Positions 1 to 8,610 are shown, numbered from the stretch's first letter. The stretch: DNA of 64,000 nucleotides from VAZQ01 sp963744275 (GCA_963744275.1 CAVUSX010000026.1:22597-86596); one strand, 5' to 3'. The notes: generated by a model from the sequence alone, not told the origin. Numbers and translations are program-made.

Positions 1-110
1 CCACCATCGAGGCGTTCTGCCGCTATGCCCATGCGCAGGGCGTCACCCACAAGCTGATGACGCCGGAGGATTTGTTCCCGCCGGAGATGCGCGCCACCGC
101 AAAGGTGTAA
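1..110 (+). CDS. C-terminal end of a 4,5-dihydroxyphthalate decarboxylase-like protein (5' truncated by window)
   Basis: Only the last 35 codons are present, read from base 3 to the TAA at 108-110. The tail has a short helix-like stretch (EAFCRYAHAQGV) followed by LMTPEDLFPPEM. This resembles the C-terminus of 4,5-dihydroxyphthalate decarboxylase and related NMT1-fold proteins, which commonly end in a 'ltPEeLFaP' segment. That family removes CO2 from 4,5-dihydroxyphthalate to give protocatechuate, but many members are uncharacterised or act as binding proteins. The neighbouring Rieske oxygenase, aldehyde dehydrogenase and aldolase-fold genes fit an aromatic-acid pathway. The family call rests on a short tail and could equally be a periplasmic binding protein of the same fold. 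Confidence 0.5.
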   Translation, partial: TIEAFCRYAHAQGVTHKLMTPEDLFPPEMRATAKV

Positions 111-113
111 TCT

Positions 114-217
114 GTAGGGTGGGCAACGGCCACTTCGCTGTTGCCCACGCGTTCACGCCACCACGCGTTCGAGGCCGCGCGTGGGCACGGCGCGTACCGC
201 GCCTTTGCCCACCCTAC
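114..217. repeat. interspersed inverted repeat, GTAGGGTGGGCAA family
   Basis: The element starts with GTAGGGTGGGCAA and ends with the reverse complement TTGCCCACCCTAC, so it can fold as a long imperfect hairpin. It lies between two convergent genes. A second, longer copy with the same termini is at 60366-60528. Elements of this look are frequent between genes in Bradyrhizobium relatives. Confidence 0.75.
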
Positions 218-226
218 CGCTCGACC

Positions 227-1720
227 TCAATGCCCGCCGCTGCGGCGGCGCAGATTGAGGTGGATGTTCTTCTCGCGCGTGAAGCCGAGCAATTCCTCGA
301 TGCATTCCTCGCGCCCGATGCCGGACTGCTTGTAGCCGCCGAAGGGCGCGCCGAGGAAATGCTTGGAGACGTCGTTGATCCAGACATAGCCGGCTTCCAC
401 GGCGCCGGCGGTGCGGTGCGCGGTGATGAGATCGTTGGTCCAGATCGAGCAGGTGAGCCCGTACTCGACCCGGTTGACCTGCTCCAGCATCGCGGCCTCG
501 TCGCTCCATTTGAAGACCGAGAGAACGGGGCCGAAGATTTCCTCCTTGCCGATGCGCATGTCCATGGTGACGTCGGCGAAGATGGTGGGCTCGATGAACA
601 GGCCCTTGGCGAGCTTGGGATCGCTCGGGCGGCCGCCGCCGCTGATGAGGCGCGCGCCCTCGCGCTTGGCGGATTCGATGAAGCCCATGATGCGGTCATG
701 CTGCACCTGGCTGATGATCGCCCCCATGGTGGTGGCCGGATCGGTGGGAACGCCGGGCCGGTAGCGCTTGATCGACGTCTTGGCGCGCTCCAGGACGGCA
801 TCATAGATGTCGGCATGCACGAAGGCGCGGCTGGTCGATCCGCAGCTTTGCCCGCACCAGGTGAAATTCATGCCGTCGACGACGGCCGCCGCCACGCCTT
901 CGAGATCGGCGTCCGGATAGGCGATGAGGGCGTTCTTGCCGCCGAGCTCGAGCAGGACCGGCTTGAGGGTGTCGGATGCCGCCTTCATCACGGCACGGCC
1001 GGTCGGCACGCTGCCGATGAGGGCGACGGCGGCGACGTCGGGATGGCTCGCCAGCACCTGCCCGACCTCCTTGCCGCCCGGCACGACGTTCCACACGCCC
1101 GGCGGCAGGATGCCGTCGATCAGCTCGGCCAGCCGCAGCGCCGACAGCGGCGCCTGCTCGGGCGGCTTGAGCACGACCGTGTTGCCGGCCGCGAGCGGCG
1201 CCCCCGACTTGCCGGCCGCGAACATGAAGGGATGGTTGAACGGAATGATGCGCCCCACCACGCCGAACGGCTCGCGCACCGAGAAATTCACCACGTCCGG
1301 GCCCATCGGGATCGAGGCGCCCTTCATCTCGGTGACGAGGCCGGCGTAGAACTCGAGCTGGGCCGCGCCCATATTGGCGTCGCGCACCATCTCGGCATAG
1401 GGATTGCCGCAATCGGCGGCATCGATCATCGCCAGCTCGTCGCCGTTCTGGCGCAGCACCTGCGCGATGGCGCGCAGCATCCGGGCGCGCTCGAGCGGCG
1501 CCACCCGACGCCAGTCGCGAAACGCCGCCTTGGCGGCCGCGATCGCGGCCTGCGCATCGGCCGCATTTCCCTCCGCCACTTGGCCGAGCGACTCTCCGGT
1601 GCCCGGGCTCGTCACCTCGACATAGCGCCCCGCCGTTTTTTGCCAGGCTCCCCCATAATAGGGGTCGCGCCGGGACGGCAGCTTGAGGGGCGGCGCTTTG
1701 ATCGGAGCGGCAATGGACAT
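227..1720 (-). CDS. NAD(P)-dependent aldehyde dehydrogenase
   Basis: This 497-residue protein has the normal aldehyde dehydrogenase length. It oxidises an aldehyde to the acid with NAD(P)+ in the cytoplasm. Visible landmarks are the catalytic asparagine in IIPFNHP (about N162), the general base in LLELGGK (E258) and the nucleophile in CGQSCGS (C293). The cofactor region around VVLKPPEQ and GSVPTG is also intact. The start is the ATG at 1720. The closest look is to betaine-aldehyde or 5-carboxymethyl-2-hydroxymuconate-semialdehyde type dehydrogenases, so the substrate is open. It lies downstream of the transporter genes on the same strand, about 90 bases after the last permease, and probably serves the same catabolic unit. 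Confidence 0.9.
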   Translation of the reverse strand: MSIAAPIKAPPLKLPSRRDPYYGGAWQKTAGRYVEVTSPGTGESLGQVAEGNAADAQAAIAAAKAAFRDWRRVAPLERARMLRAIAQVLRQNGDELAMIDAADCGNPYAEMVRDANMGAAQLEFYAGLVTEMKGASIPMGPDVVNFSVREPFGVVGRIIPFNHPFMFAAGKSGAPLAAGNTVVLKPPEQAPLSALRLAELIDGILPPGVWNVVPGGKEVGQVLASHPDVAAVALIGSVPTGRAVMKAASDTLKPVLLELGGKNALIAYPDADLEGVAAAVVDGMNFTWCGQSCGSTSRAFVHADIYDAVLERAKTSIKRYRPGVPTDPATTMGAIISQVQHDRIMGFIESAKREGARLISGGGRPSDPKLAKGLFIEPTIFADVTMDMRIGKEEIFGPVLSVFKWSDEAAMLEQVNRVEYGLTCSIWTNDLITAHRTAGAVEAGYVWINDVSKHFLGAPFGGYKQSGIGREECIEELLGFTREKNIHLNLRRRSGGH

Positions 1721-1810
1721 CTCTGTGACCTCGTTGGAGCGGATTTCGTTGGCCGGATGTGAAGCGCGTCCGAGCTCTTCGCGGGGGCGATCGCGGGCGC
1801 GAAAGCGTGG

Positions 1811-2611
1811 TCAGGAGGGTTTGATATCATGGAGGCCGCCGAGGCGGCCGATCAGCGCATTGAGGCCGATCGAGACCACGAACAGCACGATCAGCAGCGA
1901 ATACATCTGCGGCATGTTGAACAGGCTGTAGGCCTGGATCACCAGAAACCCGATGCCGCGGTTCGACAGCTTGGTCTCCGCCAGCAGCGTGCCGATGAGC
2001 GCGACGCCGAGCCCGATGCGCAACCCGTTGATGACCGGATAGCGCATGGCCGGCAGATAGATCTTGGTCACCATCTGCCAGGTATTGGCGCGGAAGCTCG
2101 CCCCCACCCGGATGAGGACCGGGTCGATCTCGCGCATGCCGGCCGCGACATTGAGCGCGATCGGAAAGAAGCAGGACACCGCCCCCATCGCGATCTTGGA
2201 GCCGGCGCCGACCCCGAACCACATGATCATGACCGGAAAGAAGATGATCTTCGGGGTGGGGCCGAGATAATAGAGATAGGCCTCGTAGGCGCGCGCCAGG
2301 AGCTTGCTCGCCCCGAGCGCGATCCCGACCGCGACCCCGCTCACCCCGCCGATGAGAAGCGCGATGCCGATCTCGTAGCCGGTGGTGGCGAGATGGAAAT
2401 AGAAGGTCGGATCGCTCAGGGTCGTGATGAGCGCGACCGCGATCGCGGCGAGCGAGGGCACCACGTCCCGATAGAGCAGGCCCGAGGCCGCGACCAGCTG
2501 CCAGATCGCCAGCACCGCGACCACGATGCCGATCCGCAGCCGCGTGACCGGCTGCAGGATGCGGCCGCGCGGCCGCGGCGCCGCCGCGGTCAATTGACCG
2601 GCCTCAGCCAT
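1811..2611 (-). CDS. ABC transporter permease, NitT/TauT (SsuC) type
   Basis: Starting at the ATG at 2611 the protein is 266 residues. It has about six hydrophobic segments and the BPD-transport-1 cytoplasmic loop region around VGASFRANTWQMVTKIYLPA, with its conserved glycine further on (GLRIGLGVALIGTLLAE). This is the membrane channel subunit of an importer of the sulfonate/nitrate/hydroxymethylpyrimidine class. It overlaps the end of the upstream permease by 22 bases and is third in an ATPase-permease-permease operon. No binding protein of this class is fully inside the window; one may lie outside it. The substrate is unknown, but an aromatic acid is plausible from the neighbours. Confidence 0.85.
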   Translation of the reverse strand: MAEAGQLTAAAPRPRGRILQPVTRLRIGIVVAVLAIWQLVAASGLLYRDVVPSLAAIAVALITTLSDPTFYFHLATTGYEIGIALLIGGVSGVAVGIALGASKLLARAYEAYLYYLGPTPKIIFFPVMIMWFGVGAGSKIAMGAVSCFFPIALNVAAGMREIDPVLIRVGASFRANTWQMVTKIYLPAMRYPVINGLRIGLGVALIGTLLAETKLSNRGIGFLVIQAYSLFNMPQMYSLLIVLFVVSIGLNALIGRLGGLHDIKPS

Positions 2612-3363
2612 CGCTCCAGCCTTTCCATCACGACGAAAACGCAAATGCTGACCAGCACCACGAAGCAGATCGCCGCATAGGTGCCGGCGAGATCGTAGCG
2701 TTCCGACAATTCGTTGATGAGCTGTCCGAGCCCGCCGAAATTGATCAGGAACTCGACCCCCACGATATTGATCAAGGAGAAGATGAGGCCGAGCCGCAGC
2801 CCCACGAAGATGGTCGGCAGCGCGGAGGGAAACAGGATCTTCCAGAACTGCTGCGCCGGCGTGAGATTGAAGCTGCGCCCCACATTGACGAGGACGCGCC
2901 GCGTGCCGGCGAGGCCCTCGAGCGTCTTGAGCACGGTCGGAGCCACGCCGGCGGTGAACCCCATCATCACGATGGTGGTGGCGCTGCGGCCGAAGATCAC
3001 CAGGTAGAGCGGATAGATCAGCACCAGCGGGGCGGCCGCGATGGCCGCCACCCAGGTCTCGGTCGCCTGCCGCAGCAGCTTGAAGTGATGCAGCAGCACG
3101 CCGCCGGCGATGCCGAAGACCGCGACCAGAACGCTCGCCGACAGCGCCTCCGAGATGGTGAGCGTGAAGCGCGACAGCACGTTCTCCTCGACCACGATGC
3201 GCGGAAAGGCGAGGAAAATCTCCGACGGCATCGGGACGATGAAGCGATTGATCAGGCCGAGCCGGATGAGCGCCTCGATGAGACCGATGACGAGCGCGAC
3301 CGATCCCAGCCCGAGCGCGGCCGGGAACCATCTCGTCTTGGCGAGCGCCGCGGAGCTCATCAT
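2590..3363 (-). CDS. ABC transporter permease, NitT/TauT (SsuC) type
   Basis: A 257-residue inner-membrane protein with an N-terminal membrane segment (about 10-30) and five further hydrophobic stretches. The transport-permease loop is near FNLTPAQQFWKILFPSALP. It begins MM, and its first ATG overlaps the TGA of the upstream ATPase gene (ATGATGA), so the two are translationally coupled. It is expected to pair with the next permease as a heterodimeric channel. Having two different permeases with one ATPase is less common than the homodimer arrangement of SsuC, but does occur in this family. Confidence 0.85.
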   Translation of the reverse strand: MMSSAALAKTRWFPAALGLGSVALVIGLIEALIRLGLINRFIVPMPSEIFLAFPRIVVEENVLSRFTLTISEALSASVLVAVFGIAGGVLLHHFKLLRQATETWVAAIAAAPLVLIYPLYLVIFGRSATTIVMMGFTAGVAPTVLKTLEGLAGTRRVLVNVGRSFNLTPAQQFWKILFPSALPTIFVGLRLGLIFSLINIVGVEFLINFGGLGQLINELSERYDLAGTYAAICFVVLVSICVFVVMERLERWLRPVN

Positions 3364-4223
3364 TGATGATGCTCGAGCTTGTATTTTTCGTCGTCGCGCA
3401 GGCCGCGGCTCGCCTCCTCGCGCAGATCGCCCCAGATCTGCGCCACGTAGCGCCCGAACGCCTCGCTCGAGACGATCTCCGAGGTGCGCGGACGCGGCAG
3501 GTCGATCGCCACCGCCCGCTTCAGCTTTCCGGGCCGATAGGTCATGACCAGCACGCGGTCGGAAAGCTGCACGGCCTCCGTGATGTTGTGCGTGATCAGG
3601 AGCGTCGTCTGCTTGAGCTCCTGCTGGATCTGCAGCACCTTGTCGCCGAGCAGCAATCGGGTCTGCTCGTCCAGCGCCGCGAACGGCTCGTCCATGAGCA
3701 ATATCTTCGGGCTGGCCGCGAGCGTGCGCGCCATCGACACGCGCTGGCGCATGCCGCCCGAGAGCTCGGAAGGATAACGCCGCTCGAAGCCCGCGAGCCC
3801 GACCAGGGCGACGAAATGGCGGGCGCGTTCATAGCGTTCCGCCTTGGGCAATCCGGCGAGCTCCAGCGGGAACGCCACATTGTCGATCACGCTCCGCCAG
3901 GGAAAAGTGGATTCCTCCTGGAAGATCATCCCGATCGAGGGGTGCGGGCCCGACAGCCGCTCGCCCGCCACCGTGACGCTGCCCTCATAGCCGTCGGTGA
4001 GGCCGCCGATCACGTTGAACAGGGTCGATTTGCCGCAACCCGAAGGGCCGATCAACGCGACGAACTCGCCCGGCGCCACCGTGAAGGAGACGTGATCGAC
4101 CGCGGTCAGCACACCATCGGGCGTCGCGAACCGCTTGACGATATCGTCGACCACCAGGATGGCGGTCGCCGTGTCCGGCGCGCTCGCGGCCACCCGTTTC
4201 GCCGGCGTGGAACTCACCGCCAT
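3360..4223 (-). CDS. ABC transporter ATP-binding protein, NitT/TauT (SsuB) type
   Basis: From the ATG at 4223 the product has 287 residues. A longer reading frame exists upstream, but this ATG is preceded by a purine-rich GGGGGGAG and gives a normal family length. Seen are Walker A GPSGCGKST (59-67), the Q-loop in IFQEE (about 102), the signature LSGGMRQR (154-161), Walker B ILLMDEP (174-180) and the switch histidine in LLITHNI. It energises the two permeases encoded immediately downstream, with which it overlaps. The first 20 residues form an alanine-rich extension before the nucleotide-binding domain. Confidence 0.9.
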   Translation of the reverse strand: MAVSSTPAKRVAASAPDTATAILVVDDIVKRFATPDGVLTAVDHVSFTVAPGEFVALIGPSGCGKSTLFNVIGGLTDGYEGSVTVAGERLSGPHPSIGMIFQEESTFPWRSVIDNVAFPLELAGLPKAERYERARHFVALVGLAGFERRYPSELSGGMRQRVSMARTLAASPKILLMDEPFAALDEQTRLLLGDKVLQIQQELKQTTLLITHNITEAVQLSDRVLVMTYRPGKLKRAVAIDLPRPRTSEIVSSEAFGRYVAQIWGDLREEASRGLRDDEKYKLEHHQ

Positions 4224-4471
4224 GATGGTTCTCGCTCCCCCCGCCGGCGATGTCGCGGTCTTGGTTCTCGCGCCTGGGCACCCATGCGCCAGGCGCCTGC
4301 CTGCAATCACCGGATCGAGACACGCTATAGCATATCGGGCCCGCTGGAGGCAGGCGCTGCGCCGGGCGAAAATGTCGCTGATCCGCTTGGCCGCAACGGC
4401 GCGCAGCCCGGACCGCCGGCCGCGGCCGGCTTAGCCCTCTCCGTGACGGACGGTCGGCCCGCCGGCGGGCT

Positions 4472-5197
4472 TCAGCCCTCCATTCCGGTGACCGGACGGT
4501 CGGCCCGCCGGCACCAATTCTCCCAGGCGCGGTTGATGCTGTAGGGCCCGGTGCGGGCCATGATCTTGTCGACCTCGCCTGAGGTGAGGAACTTGATGTC
4601 GCCCATGGCCATGGCCTGCATCTGCAGCTTGGCGTTCAATTCGAGATAGACCGAGATGAACACGGCCTGGCGCACCGTCGGCCCCAGAATGGTGGCGCCG
4701 TGGCCGCGCATCAGGACGGTGCGGCCCGCCCCCATGGCGCGCGCCAGATCGCGGCCCATCTCGACGCTGTCGACCAGGAGCGCGGTATCGCCGAACTTGT
4801 CGTGCGAGTCCCAGATCGGCACTTCATGGCCGATATTGGCGCACATGTGCAGCAGCGGCTTGAGCTTGCCGCCCGTCACCCCGAACGGAATGACGCTCGG
4901 GCTGTGATTGTGCACGACCGAGTGGACGTCGGGCCGCGCCTCGTAGATGCCGCCATGGATGAAGCGCTCGAGGTAGGGGGCGCGCCCGCCCGCATTGACG
5001 GCCGTCCCATCGAGGGAGAACTCCATGATGTCGCCGACCTCGATGCAGTCCGGCGCGCGCGCCCGCGACAACAGAAAGCGCTGCGGATTGTCCGGATGGC
5101 GCGCGCTGACATGCCCGAACGAATCCACCACGCCTTCGCGCGCCAGGATGCGGTTGGCGGTCACGATCTCTTCCATGAGCAGCTCGAGCTTGGTCAT
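4472..5197 (-). CDS. class II aldolase/adducin-fold protein, possible hydroxy-aromatic-acid decarboxylase
   Basis: The 241-residue protein starts at the ATG at 5197 behind AGGAAAG; upstream ATGs would read into an intergenic repeat. The zinc site of class II aldolases is complete: H96 and H98 in VVHNHSPS and H166 in MRGHGAT, with E77 and H81 in the preceding YLERFIHGG segment. The family includes L-fuculose-phosphate aldolase and ribulose-5-phosphate epimerase, but also decarboxylases of dihydroxylated aromatic acids such as 3,4-dihydroxyphthalate 2-decarboxylase. Sitting between a Rieske oxygenase operon and a transporter, a decarboxylase or retro-aldolase role on an oxidised aromatic is the best guess; a sugar role cannot be excluded. 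Confidence 0.75.
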   Translation of the reverse strand: MTKLELLMEEIVTANRILAREGVVDSFGHVSARHPDNPQRFLLSRARAPDCIEVGDIMEFSLDGTAVNAGGRAPYLERFIHGGIYEARPDVHSVVHNHSPSVIPFGVTGGKLKPLLHMCANIGHEVPIWDSHDKFGDTALLVDSVEMGRDLARAMGAGRTVLMRGHGATILGPTVRQAVFISVYLELNAKLQMQAMAMGDIKFLTSGEVDKIMARTGPYSINRAWENWCRRADRPVTGMEG

Positions 5198-5216
5198 CGG
5201 GGTCTTTCCTTTTCTT

Positions 5217-5277
5217 GTAGCCCGCATGGAGCGCAGCGCAATGCGGGAGCGGCGTTCCCGGATTTCATCCGGGCTAC
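5217..5277. repeat. interspersed inverted repeat, GTAGCCCG...CGGGCTAC family
   Basis: The element runs from GTAGCCCGCATGGAGCG to TCCGGGCTAC and is a self-complementary intergenic unit. A related copy is at 9747-9817. Both lie upstream of genes, between transcription units. Confidence 0.75.
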
Positions 5278-5305
5278 GGATTGTTCCGCATGCGCGGAGC
5301 ATTGA

Positions 5306-5812
5306 TCACAAGATGAAGCTCACGGAGCCCAGGCCGCCGAGCTCGTGGGCGTCGATCAGCACGCGGCGCTCCTTGATCCGGAAGCCGTCGCCCACGCGGC
5401 GCAGCAGGTAGCGGTAGGCGCCGACATATTCGCGCACCCGCTCGTAGCGCCGGAAGCGGTAGCAGACGAAATTGGCCGCGACGGTGATGAGATCGCCCTC
5501 GACGGCGAGGATGCGCACATTGGCGATCATGCGCCGGGTGCGGGACTTCGGATATTCGGCATGGCAGTTGGGATCCTGCACCCGGATGATGCGCTGGCGG
5601 ATGCGCTCGCGATCGTCGGCGATCAGGAACAGCGCATGGCGGTGGTCGCTCTGCGGCTGGTCGTTGGAGGGCACATAGTAGCAGGCGTCGTCGGTCAGCA
5701 ATTCCTGCCAGGCGTCGAGCCGCCATTCGTCGAGCAGCGCGGCCTCGTGGTAGAGGAAGTCCTCCACTTGCGCGCGCGTGGTGAGCTCGGTCGCGTTGAG
5801 CGGCGCCGTCAT
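5306..5812 (-). CDS. aromatic-ring-hydroxylating dioxygenase, small (beta) subunit
   Basis: This 168-residue protein has the length and pattern of the beta subunit of Rieske non-heme iron oxygenases (SnoaL/NTF2-like cone fold): an N-terminal helix pair (VEDFLYHEAALLDEWRLDAW), the LTDDACYYVPSN segment, and a conserved beta-sheet C-terminus. Beta subunits are structural and pack under the alpha subunit in an alpha3beta3 hexamer. The start is the ATG at 5812, which overlaps the TGA of the alpha gene by four bases (ATGA), so the two chains are coupled in translation. The partner alpha subunit is immediately upstream. Confidence 0.92.
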   Translation of the reverse strand: MTAPLNATELTTRAQVEDFLYHEAALLDEWRLDAWQELLTDDACYYVPSNDQPQSDHRHALFLIADDRERIRQRIIRVQDPNCHAEYPKSRTRRMIANVRILAVEGDLITVAANFVCYRFRRYERVREYVGAYRYLLRRVGDGFRIKERRVLIDAHELGGLGSVSFIL

Positions 5813-7092
5813 GCCGCCGCTCCCATCAGCTCGTTCCAGCGCCGCCAGAAGATGCGCAGGTGGTGCTCGTCGCTGTTGAGCTGCTCGCCTTCCTTGCCCA
5901 TGCCGCGCGACATTTCCGACCAGCGGTCCTCGCTCCAGTTGGCCAGGCCCTGCTGCACCAGCTCGAGCGCCTCGACGTCGTCGGGGGTGGCAAAGCCGCC
6001 CGGCCCGTAGAACGTCAGGAAGGCATCGAGCCGGCGGGCACGCGCATTCTCGCTTTCCTCGACCGGGCCGAGCGCCCAGGCGGTGACGTGCATCTTGCCG
6101 ACGCCTTCCGGATAGAAGGTGCGCACCGTGACGGAGGAGCCGTCGTTGATCACCAGATTGGGAAAGATCACCAGATTGCGGTTGGTATCGGCGACCCGGC
6201 TGGCCCGCTCCACGCCCAGGCGGCTCACCAGCTCGCTGCGGATGTCGTCGATCTCCGCCTTGGCGGGCTCGCCGTAGAGCGGAATCCATTTGGCGACCGG
6301 CCGGCCGCGGAAATTGACGTTGTCGGTGGTGAAATGGCCGTTGCCGAGCTCGACCGCGAGGCCCTTGGTGGGCAGCACCAGGCCGGCCGCCTTGGGGGGC
6401 GGCTCGATCTTGACGCCCGAATTGGCCATGAAGTTGAGCCAGGTCGAATGGGTCGACGGCAGGTGGTAGTCGTCGACGCTGTTCTCCACCATCAGCTTCC
6501 AATTCGCCGCCACGTCGTATTCCTGCACGCCCGCGATGATCTGCATCTGCCCGGACGGCGACTGGTCGATGACCAGGTCGATATAGTCCTTGGCGCCCGC
6601 CAGATAGTCGTGCAGCGGGCTCGCCTCGGCATCCAGGCACATGAACCAGAAGCCGCGATAGTCCTCGAAGCGGGCCGGCCGCCGCAGCCCGTGCGCCGCC
6701 TTGTCGAAGCCCGAAGCATAGGCGTCGTCGCCGGGCACCCGCATGAGCTGGCCGTCGTTGCCATAGGTCCAGCCGTGATAGATGCACATGAAGCGGCGCG
6801 CATTGCCCTCGCGCTGGGTGCAGACGATGGCGCCGCGGTGACGGCAGGTGTTGAACAGGCAATGGAACTCGCCGGCCTGGTCGCGGCAGAAGATCACCGG
6901 GCGGCCGGCGACCTTGCGGGAGCGGAAGTCGCCGGGCGCGCCGAGCTCGGAGGCATGGCCCACATAGATCCAGCAGCGCCCGAAGATGTGCGCCATCTCC
7001 TGGCGCAGGATGTCCTCCGACACCAGGACCTCGCGGTCCAGGAGGAAGGTCTTTCTCTCGCGATCATCGATGATGTAGGAGCGGACGGACAT
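5809..7092 (-). CDS. aromatic-ring-hydroxylating dioxygenase, large (alpha) subunit with Rieske centre
   Basis: From the ATG at 7092 the protein is 427 residues. The Rieske [2Fe-2S] ligands are C83 and H85 (NTCRHRG) and C103 and H106 (CIYHGW). The mononuclear iron site is in VDDYHLPSTH (H210, H215, with bridging D207). The enzyme adds both atoms of O2 to an aromatic ring, giving a cis-dihydrodiol, or performs O- or N-dealkylation; electrons come through a ferredoxin. A Rieske ferredoxin gene is divergently transcribed 240 bases away. No reductase gene is visible nearby, so electrons may come from a reductase encoded elsewhere. The substrate is unknown; phthalate- or benzoate-like acids fit the context. 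Confidence 0.93.
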   Translation of the reverse strand: MSVRSYIIDDRERKTFLLDREVLVSEDILRQEMAHIFGRCWIYVGHASELGAPGDFRSRKVAGRPVIFCRDQAGEFHCLFNTCRHRGAIVCTQREGNARRFMCIYHGWTYGNDGQLMRVPGDDAYASGFDKAAHGLRRPARFEDYRGFWFMCLDAEASPLHDYLAGAKDYIDLVIDQSPSGQMQIIAGVQEYDVAANWKLMVENSVDDYHLPSTHSTWLNFMANSGVKIEPPPKAAGLVLPTKGLAVELGNGHFTTDNVNFRGRPVAKWIPLYGEPAKAEIDDIRSELVSRLGVERASRVADTNRNLVIFPNLVINDGSSVTVRTFYPEGVGKMHVTAWALGPVEESENARARRLDAFLTFYGPGGFATPDDVEALELVQQGLANWSEDRWSEMSRGMGKEGEQLNSDEHHLRIFWRRWNELMGAAA

Positions 7093-7331
7093 TTTCTTCA
7101 AGCACTCTCCGGGGGCGGGCCTCCTGGTCGGGCCATAGGGTATATACGCGGCCGAAGACCGGTCAATTCGATCGCGGCCATTCTGGGTTCGGCAATGAGC
7201 GCCCGCGCCGGCCCCCTTGCGCTTTTCGGCGAGGTCGCTAAAGCACACGCAACCGTCCTGTCGCCAGCCGACCCGCCTCGCCCGCCAACGATCAGCAACC
7301 CTCCTCGGCAACCCGTCTCGTTCTGTAAACC

Positions 7332-7670
7332 ATGGCAGAAAATCCAGTTCCCGTCTGCGCCGTCGCGGATGTTCCGGTCAACGGCGTCATCAGCCGCGAG
7401 GTCGGCGACGAGCTCGTGGCGATCTACAATATCGAGGGCGTCTTCTACGCCACCGAGGCCCGCTGCACCCACGGCCTCGCCGACCTCGCCGACGGCACGC
7501 TCGAGGGCGACACGATCGAATGCAGCTTCCACTTCGGGGCGTTCCACGTGCCCAGCGGCAAGGCGGTGCAGCCGCCCTGCTTCATCAATCTCAAGACCTA
7601 CAAGACGCAGGTGAAGGACGGCCAGGTGCTGGTCGATCTCGACACCCCGGCCCCGACGGCGGCCGCGTAA
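7332..7670 (+). CDS. Rieske [2Fe-2S] ferredoxin of an oxygenase system
   Basis: This 112-residue soluble protein is a stand-alone Rieske domain. The ligands are C45 and H47 (RCTHG) and C64 and H67 (CSFHFG), the spacing of biphenyl/naphthalene dioxygenase ferredoxins. It should shuttle electrons from an NADH-dependent reductase to the oxygenase encoded divergently. The 239-base gap to the oxygenase alpha gene must carry both promoters. The ATG at 7332 follows a gap without a strong ribosome-binding sequence. An intrinsic-terminator-like hairpin follows the stop codon. Confidence 0.9.
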   Translation: MAENPVPVCAVADVPVNGVISREVGDELVAIYNIEGVFYATEARCTHGLADLADGTLEGDTIECSFHFGAFHVPSGKAVQPPCFINLKTYKTQVKDGQVLVDLDTPAPTAAA

Positions 7671-7672
7671 TC

Positions 7673-7698
7673 CCTCCCCCTGAAAGGGCAGGGGGAGG
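7673..7698. terminator. GC-rich hairpin between convergent genes
   Basis: A perfect 10-base stem, CCTCCCCCTG pairing with CAGGGGGAGG around a six-base loop, lies three bases after the ferredoxin stop and before the end of the convergent hydrolase gene. It lacks a long T tract, so it may end transcription weakly in both directions. The same stem sequence recurs in the repeat at 24031-24263. Confidence 0.55.
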
Positions 7699-7729
7699 TT
7701 GTCACCGGCGGCGCGGCAGTCCCCTGCCC

Positions 7730-8578
7730 TCACGCCGCCGCGATGATCTCGCGCATATGCGCCACGAAGGCATCCGGCGCCTGGCCCGGAATGTCGTGCT
7801 GGGAATCCACGGTAAATTGCGGGGTGTGCGGATATTCCTTGGTGAATCGGTCGACCGTCTCGGGCGGGAAACGATCCGAGCGCAGGCCGCGGATCAAGAA
7901 CGTCGGGGTCTTGACCATGTGGAGCTCCGCCCACATCTCGCGCACCGGGAATTTCGGCGGCTGCTCGGGAACGCCGACCGGCTTCTTGTTGCCGTTGTCG
8001 GGATCGCGCTTGAGCATGAAGCCGTTCTCGACCTTGATCAGCGCGTGCAGCATGCGGTCGCGATCGTGCGCCACCCGCGGCGGGTTCTTGAGCTTGGCGA
8101 AGCGCGCCATGCCCTCCTCGATCGATGCGAACACGAGCGGCGGATTGCCGACGGTCGGGCCCGAAACCGCATCCTCGTCGCGGTTCATCTGGCTGTCGAC
8201 GATCACGAGCTTGGACAGCTCGTCGGCATAGTCGACCGCGAACGCGATAACGGTCGGCCCGGCGCCGGAATGGCCCGCGATGATCGGCTTCTCGGTCCAC
8301 TTCATGGCGCCGATGACGGCCCGCATGTCCTCCATGAGGGTGCCGCGCGAATAATCCTTACTCGGGCTCCAGGTCGATTTGCCCCAGCCGCGCCGGTCGG
8401 GAGTCACCACTTGGCGGTCGGTCGCCAGCTGGGTCGCGACGTTGATCCAGTCGTAGGAATCGTAATAGTTGGATCCGTGCAGGATCACGATCGGGGTTTT
8501 GCCGGGCGATCCGAATACGCGATAGAACAGCGATACGTCACCCGAATTCACCCTTGCGATACGTTGCTCGACGGCCAT
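7730..8578 (-). CDS. alpha/beta-hydrolase fold protein
   Basis: The 282-residue protein has a standard alpha/beta-hydrolase layout: oxyanion-hole segment VILHGSN (31-37), nucleophile elbow AGHSGAG (S104), acid around D235 (GLRSDRF) and histidine H261 (DSQHDI). No signal peptide is present, so it is cytoplasmic. Such enzymes cleave C-C bonds of meta-cleavage products, esters or enol-lactones in aromatic catabolism, which fits the neighbours. The fold is also used by epoxide hydrolases and haloperoxidases, and the serine nucleophile argues against the aspartate-based branch. Its 3' end faces the ferredoxin gene. Confidence 0.85.
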   Translation of the reverse strand: MAVEQRIARVNSGDVSLFYRVFGSPGKTPIVILHGSNYYDSYDWINVATQLATDRQVVTPDRRGWGKSTWSPSKDYSRGTLMEDMRAVIGAMKWTEKPIIAGHSGAGPTVIAFAVDYADELSKLVIVDSQMNRDEDAVSGPTVGNPPLVFASIEEGMARFAKLKNPPRVAHDRDRMLHALIKVENGFMLKRDPDNGNKKPVGVPEQPPKFPVREMWAELHMVKTPTFLIRGLRSDRFPPETVDRFTKEYPHTPQFTVDSQHDIPGQAPDAFVAHMREIIAAA

Positions 8579-8610
8579 GGTTTCCCTCCCTTTTATGGTT
8601 CCACTCTAGA

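Noticed and set aside
119..1762. Long plus-strand open frame of over 500 codons opposite the aldehyde dehydrogenase gene
   Set aside because: High GC makes antisense frames open by chance. The translation is Arg/Ala/His-rich with no domain, while the minus strand has a complete ALDH active site. The same applies to long antisense frames near 43246-44874, 51591-53351 and 53480-55501.
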